Below are positions 43,624-51,635 of a DNA stretch of 64,000 bases, piece by piece. The translations under genes were made by a program, and so were the position numbers. Numbering within the stretch: position 1 is the first letter of the stretch; each line of letters begins with the position of its first letter. The notes below the pieces were generated by a model, which did no database searches, was not told where the DNA came from, and saw only the letters and a list, made by a program, of their open reading frames with translations. Origin of the DNA: a bacterium (GTDB taxonomy: Bacteria; Bacillota; Clostridia; Christensenellales; Aristaeellaceae); the NCBI GenBank assembly GCA_004563405.1, contig SFTH01000004.1, forward strand, positions 124,001 to 188,000, read 5' to 3'.

Positions 43624-45064
43624 ACGGTTTTCCCTCCTGCCGATTCTTGCGTGGCGAGCTTCATAATGGCTTCCTGGCTGAGATCATCCTCATAGCTGAT
43701 GCAGCCTGTCAGCTTGCCCTCGTACATGACGTAAACGCGGTCGCTCATGTTGATGATTTCGGGAAGCTCAGAGGAAATCATGATGATGGAAACGCCCTGC
43801 TTGGTCAGGTTGTTCATGATCTCGTAGATTTCCGCCTTTGCGCCGACGTCCACGCCGCGGGTGGGCTCGTCCAGAATCAGAATCTTCGGCGTTGTTGCCA
43901 GCCAGCGACCAATCATGACTTTCTGCTGGTTACCGCCGGAGAGGTTGGCCACTGCCTGCTCCTGGCTGGGCGTCTTGGTGCGCATCTTGTCGATGAACTC
44001 CTGGGTGATCTCCGTCTCGCGCTTTTCATTCACACGCAGATTATGGATGAACTGATCCAGAACCTCAATGGTGGAGTTGAAGCGCACGCTCTGCTGATGG
44101 TACAGGCCCTCGACCTTGCGGTTTTCGGGCACCATGGCGATGCCATGCTTCATGGCGTCCACGGCGCTGCGGATGTTCACCTTCTGACCATCGAGGTAAA
44201 TCTCGCCGGTGGAACCCGGGGTCAGGCCGAAGATGCACTGCATGGTTTCGCTGCGGCCCGCGCCCACGAGGCCGGCGAAGCCGACGATTTCACCTTTGTG
44301 AATCTCAAAGCTGACGTGATCGACGCGCTTGTGGTTCTTCTTGCCGTCGTCGATTTCGACGCACTTTAGCACCACTTCATCAGATTTCACATGGTCGCGG
44401 GTGTAGTACTGATCAAGCTCGCGGCCGACCATCATGGCGATGAGATCATCCTTGGGCGTGACCGCCACCTCGCGGGTGCCCACATAGGTGCCGTCGCGCA
44501 GTACGGTGACGCGGTCGCAAACCTCGTTCAGCTCGCTCATCTTGTGGGAAATATAGATGATGCCGACGCCCTGCTTCGCCAGGTTGCGCATAATTTCAAA
44601 CAGAGCGCTGACCTCCTTGTCCGAAATGGAGGAAGTGGGCTCATCCATGACCAGGATGCGGCAGTTGAAGGAGATCGCCTTGACAATTTCCACCATTTGC
44701 TGCTGTGCGATGCTCAGATTTCCCACCAGCGTGTCTGCGTCGATGCCCAGATCGAACTGATCCAGCATCTCCTGGGCGCGGGTACGCATCTGGGCGAAAT
44801 CCACGCCGAATTTGCCCTTGGGCTCGCGGCCCAGAAAGATGTTTTCGGCGACGGTCATGTGCGGCACCAGCACCAGCTCCTGGTGGATGATGGAGATGCC
44901 GTTATCTCGGGCGGAGTTGACGCCCGTGATGGCAACCCGGCGCCGTTTTCGCCCAACAGAGCGTGGATCTCGCCCGCCTTCAGCTGAAAGTCCACCTTCT
45001 GCAGAGCCTTGACGCCCGGAAATGATTTGCAGATGTTCTTCATTTCGAGCAGATATTCGCTCAC
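43620..45064 (-). pseudogene. sugar ABC transporter ATPase (RbsA/MglA type), frame broken at Walker A
   Basis: Two-domain ATPase of a CUT2 sugar importer. From the ATG at 45064 it reads [21 protein letters not shown] through LLGENGAG, then breaks at about 44936; the protein continues in another frame as [20 protein letters not shown]. The Walker A Lys-Ser and about 25 following residues are missing, and the length is 3n+2. The second domain is intact (NLSGGNQQKVMIGRWL, LILDEPTRGVDVG). As sequenced it could not give a working ATPase. The gene is otherwise well conserved, so an assembly fault is likely. Confidence 0.88.
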
Positions 45065-45234
45065 TGAGTTTCACCACCGTTTCTTGTTTGTGGAACCACC
45101 TGAAAAGGGGCTTTGCCTCGAAAGAACAAAGCCGCCTCATCATTTTACTCAAATGCCGGCGCTTCCGGAGAAACGCCGACATTCGGGGAATTGCTCTGGG
45201 CTGAATCAGCAGCCAGGAAGATTATTCCGCTCGA

Positions 45235-46146
45235 TTACTGCCATCCGTCGGTGCCGAATTCGGCGACGTTGTCAGCATTGATCATGAAGGTCGCAATGGG
45301 ATAACGGGCCTCAACCTCTTCGCCAGCCAGCCACTTGTAGTACACTTCAGCAATGGTCTTGCCGATGGACATGGGGGACTGAGCACCGGTGCCGGTGACC
45401 TTGCCGTCAGCGATCAGAGCCTTGATGTCGGGTGAGCCGTCAACGCCGTAGATCAGAGCGGAGGAGCCAGCCGCCTCAGCAGCAGCGTAGGCGCCCAGAG
45501 CCGTCGGATCGTTGCCGCCGAAGATGGCAACGGCGTCGGGATGCGCGGTCAGAGCGTCGGTGCCGTTCAGGTTGCCCTGCTCCTGGTTGCCCATGCAGTC
45601 AATCTGAGAGACAACCGTGAAGCCCTTGCCCTCGATCGCGGCCATGAAGCCGTCGGTGCGGTCCACAACGGACTGCATCGTGGGAGAATCCAGAACGATG
45701 ATGGGGCCGCCTTCGGGGCACTTGGCAACCAGGTCTTCGCCGCAGACGAAGCCGGCGTTGTAGTTATCGGAGCCCGCGTAGGACACGAGGTAGGACATGT
45801 CGGCGACCTCGGTGTCGAAGCCGAACATCGGGATTTCCGCTTCCTTCAGCTTGTCCAGGCCGGCGATGATGCCGTCACGGTCAACGGGGTTGACGAACAT
45901 GGCGACGATGCCCTGAGAAATCAGGTCTTCGATCTGGGAAATCTGCTTTTCATTGCTGTTCTGGGGATCCAGGGAGACCAGCTCGTCGCCGTTGGCTTCA
46001 ACGACCTCACGAATCGCGGCCTCGAGGGTCACGAAGAAGGGGTTGGTGCCGTCCATGCAGGTGTAACCGATCTTGTTGCCTTCCGCCATGGCAGCGCAGC
46101 TCAGGATCATAACCAGAGCCAGTACAAGTACAAGAACTTTCTTCAT
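45235..46146 (-). CDS. sugar ABC transporter substrate-binding protein (periplasmic-binding-protein type 1)
   Basis: A 303-residue RbsB/MglB-like binding protein, first gene of the sugar operon. The signal peptide is MKKVLVLVLALVMILSCAAM with a likely cut after AMA; the Cys gives at best a weak lipobox. The mature part has the fold's hallmarks (IGYTCMDGTNPFFVTLEAAI, FVNPVDRDGIIAGLDKLKEA, GFDTEVADMSYLVSYAGSDN). The ATG at 46146 is chosen over an upstream in-frame codon because GGAGG and the signal peptide fit. A 170-base gap follows before the ATPase gene, usual for strong binding-protein expression. Confidence 0.93.
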   Translation of the reverse strand: MKKVLVLVLALVMILSCAAMAEGNKIGYTCMDGTNPFFVTLEAAIREVVEANGDELVSLDPQNSNEKQISQIEDLISQGIVAMFVNPVDRDGIIAGLDKLKEAEIPMFGFDTEVADMSYLVSYAGSDNYNAGFVCGEDLVAKCPEGGPIIVLDSPTMQSVVDRTDGFMAAIEGKGFTVVSQIDCMGNQEQGNLNGTDALTAHPDAVAIFGGNDPTALGAYAAAEAAGSSALIYGVDGSPDIKALIADGKVTGTGAQSPMSIGKTIAEVYYKWLAGEEVEARYPIATFMINADNVAEFGTDGWQ

Positions 46147-46350
46147 TGTGAGAAACCTCCTTTTTATTTTTAACTCCCGAAGGGAGTTAAAGGACGGATT
46201 TCGAGAGGGCCCATCGCGCATATGCGCGATCAAGGGGGATCCCCTTTATGCTGTTTCGAATCTGGCCGAAGAAGATTGCGTTTACCGCAGAAAGCGGGAG
46301 CGGCAGGTTATGTAAGGAAGTTGGCGCTCATTTAACCAAATTCAACATGC
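46147..46350 (-). promoter_or_regulatory. hairpin-rich 5' leader of the sugar operon
   Basis: Three perfect inverted repeats lie in the leader: TTAACTCCC/GGGAGTTAA around GAA (46170-46190, which in the RNA gives a C-UUCG-G tetraloop), an 18-base palindrome ATCGCGCATATGCGCGAT (46213-46230), and AAGGGG/CCCCTT (46232-46246). The first is only about 10 bases from the ribosome binding site and is followed by A, so it is not a terminator. mRNA stabilisation or translation control is likely. Confidence 0.55.
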
Positions 46351-46356
46351 ATACTA

Positions 46357-46385
46357 ATTATATGATTTCAATTCGGATTTGTCAA
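46357..46385 (-). promoter_or_regulatory. perfect sigma-A promoter of the sugar operon
   Basis: Minus strand TTGACA (46385-46380), 17-base spacer, TATAAT (46362-46357): an exact consensus match. No operator was recognised. The 290-base stretch between it and 46677 holds one hairpin (CCGGCCGG repeats, about 46499-46525) and no coding signal. Confidence 0.9.
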
Positions 46386-46676
46386 TGTGAAAATTCTCGG
46401 TATTATAGACGAAATATTACGGCTTTTGTTGGAATTCATGGACAAAAGGTTCTGCGCGCAACCGGGCGCAGACACGGATGCGCGGAGACAAAAACTCCGG
46501 CCGGATTCCATGAACCGGCCGGAATACTGAATAAAACCGTAACGGAAATGCAAACTGATGGCAGTGCCCGCGAAAATTGCGGCTGTATTTGCATTCTGAG
46601 CCCGTGGACATGCAAATCGGGTGTCGCTGTACTCCACGGTGCCGCAGTCCAGCCGCGCCGGAGGCAGGCAAAAATT

Positions 46677-47174
46677 TTACGCCGGATCCTCCGGACGGGC
46701 GATGGGGGCGTTCTCCGGAGTGAGGGGATCGGGAGAGACGCGGCTTCCGCAGTGCGGGCAGCGGTAGAGTGCGTTCTCCGGGTCGTCCGCGCCTACGAAG
46801 AACATGCGGCCGCAGTCCGGGCAGATCGCGCCGGCGAGGGTCTCGTCCTCGACCTCCTCCGCCTTGCCGCCCAGCAGATGCAGGCGATCCTCATTTTCGT
46901 CCGTATCGTCGAAGTATTCGTTCTCGTTTTCGTCGTCCATGAAGCGGAAGTCGCCGTCGCGCTCGCTCTCCAGCTCGCTGAGGTCGTCGTCGATGCTCTC
47001 GACGTAGTCGTTGAGGTCGTCCATCAGCTCTTCCAGGGAGTTCACGCGGTCGCAGAGGTCGCCCATCAGCTCCACCATGGCCTTCATCAGCTTTTCAGAG
47101 GAGGGATCGTTCGAAAAATCCATGCCCTCCATCAGACCCTTCAGGTAACCTACCTTCTTTCCGAGACCATCCAT
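46677..47174 (-). CDS. CD1247-like protein with C-terminal zinc ribbon
   Basis: A 165-residue protein. The N-terminal 70 residues (KKVGYLKGLMEGMDF, then long acidic helices DRVNSLEELMDDLNDYVESI) match the CD1247-type N-terminal domain of Clostridia, a predicted coiled coil. The C-terminus carries a zinc ribbon (CPDCGRMFF ... CPHCGSR). Function unknown. It follows efp by 88 bases in the pepP-efp cluster, an arrangement conserved in Clostridia, suggesting a link to translation. Confidence 0.85.
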   Translation of the reverse strand: MDGLGKKVGYLKGLMEGMDFSNDPSSEKLMKAMVELMGDLCDRVNSLEELMDDLNDYVESIDDDLSELESERDGDFRFMDDENENEYFDDTDENEDRLHLLGGKAEEVEDETLAGAICPDCGRMFFVGADDPENALYRCPHCGSRVSPDPLTPENAPIARPEDPA

Positions 47175-47262
47175 TTCAAAGCCCTCCTTTGAATCGTTTT
47201 TGGAGATACAAGCAAAGCAGAACGATTGCTCATTCTGCTTTGGTGCGTGGGGAAGGTGCGCC

Positions 47263-47823
47263 TTACGCGCGACCGAGATATTCGCCGCCCTCGCGGGTGT
47301 CGATCTTCAGCTTGTCGCCGATGTTGATGAACAGCGGCACCTGGAGCACGAAGCCGGTCTCCAGCGTGGCGGGCTTGTAAGTGTTGGTGGCGGTGTCGCC
47401 CTTGAAGCCGGGCTCGGTGTCCACAACCTCGAGCTCCACGAAGTTCGGCGCCTGCACGGAGAAGGCGCTGCCCTTGAAGAAGCGCACGGTCACGGTGGTG
47501 TTCTCCTTCACGAAGGGGATGGCATCCTCCACCTGATCGTGGGTCAGCGGGAGCTGCTCGTAGGTCTCCTGATCCATGAAGTAGTAGAACTCGCCGTCGT
47601 TGTACAGATATTCCATTTCCTTGGTTTCAATGTACGCGCGGGTGAACTTCTCGGTGGGGTTGAAGGTACGCTCGATCACCGCGCCGGTGACGATGTTCTT
47701 CAGCTTCGTGCGCACGAACGCCGCGCCCTTGCCGGGCTTGACGTGCAGGAAGGATACGACGGTCCAGATGCCGTTGTCCCATTCGAAGGTGACGCCGTTT
47801 CTGAAATCACTTGCGTTAATCAT
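47263..47823 (-). CDS. efp: elongation factor P
   Basis: A 186-residue EF-P, which relieves ribosome stalling at polyproline. The loop that enters the ribosome is [14 protein letters not shown] with Lys at residue 32, the position modified or used unmodified in Bacillota. Three beta-barrel domains are evident; the terminal block is [18 protein letters not shown]. Length is normal. It lies 32 bases after the peptidase gene, the common Bacillota pairing. Confidence 0.98.
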   Translation of the reverse strand: MINASDFRNGVTFEWDNGIWTVVSFLHVKPGKGAAFVRTKLKNIVTGAVIERTFNPTEKFTRAYIETKEMEYLYNDGEFYYFMDQETYEQLPLTHDQVEDAIPFVKENTTVTVRFFKGSAFSVQAPNFVELEVVDTEPGFKGDTATNTYKPATLETGFVLQVPLFINIGDKLKIDTREGGEYLGRA

Positions 47824-47855
47824 GGGGAAAGTGCCTCCTCAAATAGTATAGGTGG

Positions 47856-48920
47856 TTACAGCTCGATCAGCTGCTTCGGGGCGGTTGTCGGGTCAATACA
47901 GCCGTCCGAAGTCAGTATCGCCATGTCCTCAATTCGGCACCCGCCGAGACCGGGGATATATACGCCGGGTTCAATCGTGATCACATGGCCGGGCCGAAGC
48001 ACGGTCTGCGATCCCGAGGCAACCCGGGGCTGCTCATGAATAAAGAGTCCAACGCCGTGGCCCAGGCTGTGGCCGAAGGCGCCGGGGAAGCGCGCGTCGA
48101 TGATGTCCCGGGCGATCCTGTCCAGATCGCCGCAGAGCGCGCCGGGGCGAACGGCCTGGAGCGCTTCCATGTGCGCCGCATAGACCAGATCGTAAATTTC
48201 CCGAAGCTCCGGCGAAATCCTGCCGAAGGCGACGGTGCGCGTCATGTCCGAGCAATAGCCGTCGATCTTCGCGCCGAAGTCCAGCGTCAGAAGGTCGCCG
48301 CTGCGGATTATATTATCGGAAGGAATCGCGTGGGGCAGGGAGCCGTTTGCGCCCGCCGCTGCGATGGTGTCGAAGGCGTTGCCCTCGCTGCCCAGGGAGA
48401 GCATCTCGTAATCCAGCATGATCTGAACCTGCTTCTCCGTCATGCCCGGATGGATGCGCTCGAGGATGTTTTCAAAGGCACGGCTTGCGATGGCGGCGGC
48501 CTTGCACATGCTCTCAATCTCGCCCGCGTCCTTGATCAGCCGCAGCTCTTCCGGCAGGGAGTCAAGGGCGCCCAGCTCCACGAAGGGCAACTTTGCGCGC
48601 AGGGCCTCGTGCCGGTCGTAGCTCAGATAGTCCCGCTCCACGGCGAGACGGCGCACGGCGTGGGCGTCCGTCAATTCGAGAATGCGATCGTCCTCGCGGT
48701 GCTGTGCGTCAGTCGGGAGCACCCGCAGGCCGGGAGCCTGGCGGGAGGCCTGCTCCACATAGCGGAAGTCCGTGACGATGACGGTCTCCGCGCCGCAGAC
48801 GAATACGCAGCCCTCGCCGGTGTAGCCGGTCAGATAGCGCATATTCTCCGGGCGGTGGATCAGCGCGGCGTCAAACGACTTTTCCTTCAGCGCCTCCATC
48901 AGGCGCGCACAGCGGGTCAT
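47856..48920 (-). CDS. M24 family Xaa-Pro aminopeptidase
   Basis: A 354-residue metallopeptidase of the M24B family (PepP/PapA-like). The N-terminal creatinase-like domain (about 1-120) precedes the catalytic pita-bread fold. Metal ligands are in DFGAKIDGYCSDMTRTVAF (two Asp), HSLGHGVGLFIHEQP (His), TIEPGVY (Glu) and the terminal RIEDMAILT (Glu). It heads the unit pepP-efp-CD1247-like. It removes N-terminal residues before proline. Confidence 0.93.
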   Translation of the reverse strand: MTRCARLMEALKEKSFDAALIHRPENMRYLTGYTGEGCVFVCGAETVIVTDFRYVEQASRQAPGLRVLPTDAQHREDDRILELTDAHAVRRLAVERDYLSYDRHEALRAKLPFVELGALDSLPEELRLIKDAGEIESMCKAAAIASRAFENILERIHPGMTEKQVQIMLDYEMLSLGSEGNAFDTIAAAGANGSLPHAIPSDNIIRSGDLLTLDFGAKIDGYCSDMTRTVAFGRISPELREIYDLVYAAHMEALQAVRPGALCGDLDRIARDIIDARFPGAFGHSLGHGVGLFIHEQPRVASGSQTVLRPGHVITIEPGVYIPGLGGCRIEDMAILTSDGCIDPTTAPKQLIEL

Positions 48921-48950
48921 ACTCTACGCCTCCTCACAATAACACGCTTC

Positions 48951-48979
48951 ATTATAACACAGTCCATGAGAAATTTCCA
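48951..48979 (-). promoter_or_regulatory. promoter of the peptidase-efp unit
   Basis: Minus strand TGGAAA (48979-48974), 17-base spacer, TATAAT (48956-48951). Confidence 0.7.
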
Positions 48980-49065
48980 GCGTTCAGCGGTCTTTTTTGG
49001 CCGCGCAGGCTAATTTTGTGTTGAACTTGGGTTGAAAACCGATTTTTGAGGGCGGACATAAAAAA

Positions 49066-49192
49066 TCTGCGGGTTCAAATCAGGCATACCCCGCGGCGCG
49101 CGCCAACACTCTGCTTATTGCTGCTGCCTTCCGGCCCTGACAAGATTCACAGCATGACACCGCACGGGACCCGATCATCATCACCCGCAGAC
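49066..49192 (-). ncRNA. ffs: signal recognition particle RNA, small bacterial type
   Basis: About 127 bases. The apical domain IV hairpin GTCAGGGCCGGAAGGCAGCA (minus strand, near 49142-49123) with GGAA loop and the symmetric/asymmetric loop sequence is diagnostic. TCTGCGGGT and ACCCGCAGA at the ends (49066-49074 and 49183-49191) form the closing helix, and T-rich sequence follows the 3' end. No room for an Alu domain, so it is the small type. It works with Ffh (56532) in membrane-protein targeting. Confidence 0.93.
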
Positions 49193-49198
49193 TCATTT

Positions 49199-49227
49199 AC
49201 TATACCATAAATCGCGGCGTTTGGCAA
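49199..49227 (-). promoter_or_regulatory. promoter of the SRP RNA gene
   Basis: Minus strand TTGCCA (49227-49222), 17-base spacer, TATAGT (49204-49199), with transcription starting just at the RNA's 5' end. Confidence 0.8.
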
Positions 49228-49434
49228 GGATTTTTTTGTGCAAAAAAACAATTCTGCCCGCAGCGGGCCGCGCTTTTCTGCCCGCACGCCGCGCCTGGGG
49301 CGGTGGAATATGACCTTTCTTCGCAGAATGTTAAGTCCAGCCTCCAGGATTTACCATTCCTTCAAGAAATGAATTTAAAAGTGCGGGATGATGCAAAACA
49401 GCAGTTAAATGGCGGTAATTTGCTCAAAATCTGC

Positions 49435-49463
49435 TTGACAAGCAAAATTGGGCGGCATATAAT
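49435..49463 (+). promoter_or_regulatory. perfect sigma-A promoter of the small HPr-like gene
   Basis: TTGACA (49435-49440), 17-base spacer, TATAAT (49458-49463). 49228-49434 shows no gene. Confidence 0.9.
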
Positions 49464-49469
49464 ACGCAC

Positions 49470-49593
49470 AACCCGAGGGCGAGAGCCGCTGTGCCGCGCC
49501 GGAGGGTTCAAAATAGAGCGGCGGGCCGGACCGATCCGCCGCAGACCAAGCCAAGATCGTTGAAAGAGGATCACCCGGGAAAGGAAGGTTAAC
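49470..49593 (+). promoter_or_regulatory. structured leader of the small HPr-like gene
   Basis: About 125 bases before a 78-codon gene. AACCC (49471-) can pair with GGGTT near 49505, and GCGGCGG pairs with CCGCCGC (about 49518-49544); GATC repeats flank the ribosome binding region. No known riboswitch class was recognised. Confidence 0.45.
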
Positions 49594-49830
49594 ATGATCA
49601 AAATTATGCTGATTTCCAACATGGAGAAGTTCCTCGAGAAGATTCAGAAGTGCCACGGCGACGTGCTGCTGCACCTGCCCGACAACACGGTGTGCAATCT
49701 CAAGAACGACCATACCGCCCTACAAATCCTCACCATGCTCCATTCCACCAACAAGGAGCTCGACCTCAGCCTCACGGACGTGCGCGACTACGGCATCATC
49801 ATGGACTACATGATGAGCGCGGCCGCCTGA
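49594..49830 (+). CDS. small conserved protein, possible HPr-like fold
   Basis: A 78-residue protein, MIKIMLISNMEKFLEKIQKC at the start. The predicted order beta-alpha-beta-beta-alpha-beta-alpha (IKIMLIS, MEKFLEKIQ, DVLLHLP, TVCNL, ALQILTML, LDLSLT, IIMDYMM) is that of HPr, but the active His15 region is absent, so it would not be a PTS phosphocarrier. Function unknown. AAAGGAAGG precedes the ATG. The perfect promoter suggests strong expression. Confidence 0.65.
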   Translation: MIKIMLISNMEKFLEKIQKCHGDVLLHLPDNTVCNLKNDHTALQILTMLHSTNKELDLSLTDVRDYGIIMDYMMSAAA

Positions 49831-49854
49831 TTTACCGAAGGGCCCTCTGAGGAC

Positions 49855-50001
49855 GGGAAGCGTCCCGCCCTCACCCAATATCTGTATCGGAGTGACGTTC
49901 AACGACCTGGCGACATTTTACCACTCGAACGGGAAGCCGGCGGAGCCGGATGAGCCCGATTCATATTCCGGGAGCCGGTGCACGGAGGTGCGCCGGCTCC
50001 A
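49855..50001 (+). terminator. hairpins after the small HPr-like gene
   Basis: ACGGG/CCCGT-type pairing near 49855-49870 and a strong stem GGAGCCGG.GCAC / GTGC.CCGGCTCC at about 49971-50001 lie in the 272-base gap 49831-50102. No coding signal there. Confidence 0.5.
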
Positions 50002-50102
50002 TCTTTGTGCTTAAAATCCCTGCGCCGGGGGCGAGGGGCTTTAAGCGCGCCTTCCGGGCGCAAACCGGCGCGCAGGCCGTTTCGCAACCTGTGGCCGGTT
50101 GA

Positions 50103-50882
50103 TCATTGTGTCGCTTCGGCAGTGGCGCGCAGACACTTCAGGGCCGCGGCAGTGGCGCGTTCGTCAAAGGGGGCCTCGCAGCTCACGCGGCCGGCATAGC
50201 CCATCTCCCGAAGCGCCTGAAACAGAGACCGGTAGTCCTCGCCGTCGTCCTCCCGCGGGGCGAGGTTCCCCAGGACATTGCTGGTGCGCAGGTGCCAGAG
50301 CAGGCTTCCCGTGCGCTTGAGCTGGGGCAGGGATTCGGCCTCCATGGCCATGTTGTAGCTGCTGGCAGCCACGCCCACCCGATCCAGGCGCAGCATTGCG
50401 GAGATGAGCGCCGCCTCGGAGGTGGTGTTCATCAGATCCGCGGCGCTGCGCCGCAGGGGGAGCAGCGCAACACGCAAGCCGAAGTCCGACGCGTAGCTCT
50501 GCAGGATGCGCACCAGGTTGCCCAGCTGCCGCCAGGCCATCGCGGGATCGAAGCTGCGGGGCAGCATGCGGGCGCAGGGACAGTCGAACAGGACGATTTC
50601 CGCGCCCAGGGCCTGGGCCAGATCGAAGGAGCGGTCCAGCGCGCCGTGGATGCGCTTGGCGGAAACCTCCGGCCCCAGTATGGGCACGTCGGGGGGAAAC
50701 ACGCCGGAGAGCACCTCGGCGTAGAGGCCGCAGGCGTGCATTTCGGCGGCCATGGCCCGGTAGGCGGCCTCGTCCAGGGCGAGCACGTCGTTTAAATCCA
50801 ACTCAAGATAGTCGCAGCCTGCACGGGCCGCCGGAGCGACGTCCTCCGGGCGGGCGCAGGCGCCGAAACGAAACGCTTCCAT
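50103..50882 (-). CDS. TIM-barrel sugar phosphate isomerase/epimerase (AP endonuclease 2 superfamily)
   Basis: A 259-residue protein of the xylose-isomerase-like barrel family. The opening FRFGACARPEDVAPAARAGCDYLELDL is typical, with a metal-ligand-like Glu early and others in the barrel; SCEAPF near the end fits the terminal metal Glu. The substrate is unknown. It starts 6 bases after the Nudix stop, so the two are co-transcribed. Confidence 0.8.
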   Translation of the reverse strand: MEAFRFGACARPEDVAPAARAGCDYLELDLNDVLALDEAAYRAMAAEMHACGLYAEVLSGVFPPDVPILGPEVSAKRIHGALDRSFDLAQALGAEIVLFDCPCARMLPRSFDPAMAWRQLGNLVRILQSYASDFGLRVALLPLRRSAADLMNTTSEAALISAMLRLDRVGVAASSYNMAMEAESLPQLKRTGSLLWHLRTSNVLGNLAPREDDGEDYRSLFQALREMGYAGRVSCEAPFDERATAAALKCLRATAEATQ

Positions 50883-50888
50883 AATATA

Positions 50889-51452
50889 TCATTCTCCCTC
50901 TGCAAAAAGCCTGCCGTTGAGCTTTTCATAGATCACGCGCATGTCCGGCTCGGTGGAGGCGGCCACGGCCTCCTCCGGCGCGAACCAGGCGACGCCGCTG
51001 TTTTCGTCGGGCTTGGCGCGCAGCGCCTGTTCCTCCCCGGCGACGATCAGGTAGGTGAGGTTCAGGTGCAGGTGGGGCGCGACGTAGCGCCCGCGCCGGA
51101 AGTGGGCGGCGACGGGCAGGATTTCCAGGGAGATCGGGCGCGCGGAGGCGGGACGCAGCTGCGTCGCGCCGGTCTCTTCCCGCACCTCCCGCAGGGCGAC
51201 GGCCAGGAGATCCGCGTCCCCATCGGCGTGGCCGCCCGGCCAGGCCCAGGACCTGTAGATGTTGTGGTAGAGCATCAGCACCCGGTCCCGCGCGGGGGTG
51301 GTCACCCAGGCGGAGGCCGTGAAGTGCGCAAGCTCATTTTCCCGGGTGAGCACGTCCGGGAAGCGATCGATGTATTCGAGCATCAGGCGGCGGTCCTGCG
51401 CCTCCTGCTCGCAGCCGGGAGAAAAGCGTTCCACGGTCTCTCTGAGCGTCAT
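50889..51452 (-). CDS. Nudix hydrolase
   Basis: A 187-residue Nudix protein. The Nudix box is GGHADGDADLLAVALREVRE plus ETGA: the REVREETG core is intact, while the first Glu of the GX5E consensus reads Ala, which varies in this family. Substrate unknown; nucleoside diphosphate derivatives are usual. The ATG at 51452 follows AGGAGG. It heads a two-gene unit with the isomerase. Confidence 0.85.
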   Translation of the reverse strand: MTLRETVERFSPGCEQEAQDRRLMLEYIDRFPDVLTRENELAHFTASAWVTTPARDRVLMLYHNIYRSWAWPGGHADGDADLLAVALREVREETGATQLRPASARPISLEILPVAAHFRRGRYVAPHLHLNLTYLIVAGEEQALRAKPDENSGVAWFAPEEAVAASTEPDMRVIYEKLNGRLFAEGE

Positions 51453-51488
51453 GGGGTCAACCTCCTGAAATGGAATTCTGATTCTAAA

Positions 51489-51517
51489 AGTATAAGGCAA
51501 ATCCCGCCGTCCGTCAA
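51489..51517 (-). promoter_or_regulatory. promoter of the Nudix-isomerase unit
   Basis: Minus strand TTGACG (51517-51512), 17-base spacer, TATACT (51494-51489). Confidence 0.82.
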
Positions 51518-51576
51518 CCGCGCGGGAATTGCGCGTGGATATTTGGTTAAAATCAATGGTGGACGGGCGCTTTCGC

Positions 51577-51604
51577 TTGATTTCGGCATTGAATGTGGTA
51601 TAAT
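51577..51604 (+). promoter_or_regulatory. promoter of fba
   Basis: TTGATT (51577-51582), 16-base spacer, TATAAT (51599-51604). Confidence 0.82.
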
Positions 51605-51635
51605 ATTGCCAGTTCAATAATAAGGGGTGTTTTTT

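Noticed and set aside
46248..47192. 314-codon + strand open frame across the sugar operon promoter region
   Set aside because: It crosses a perfect minus-strand promoter and covers the CD1247-like gene in antisense.
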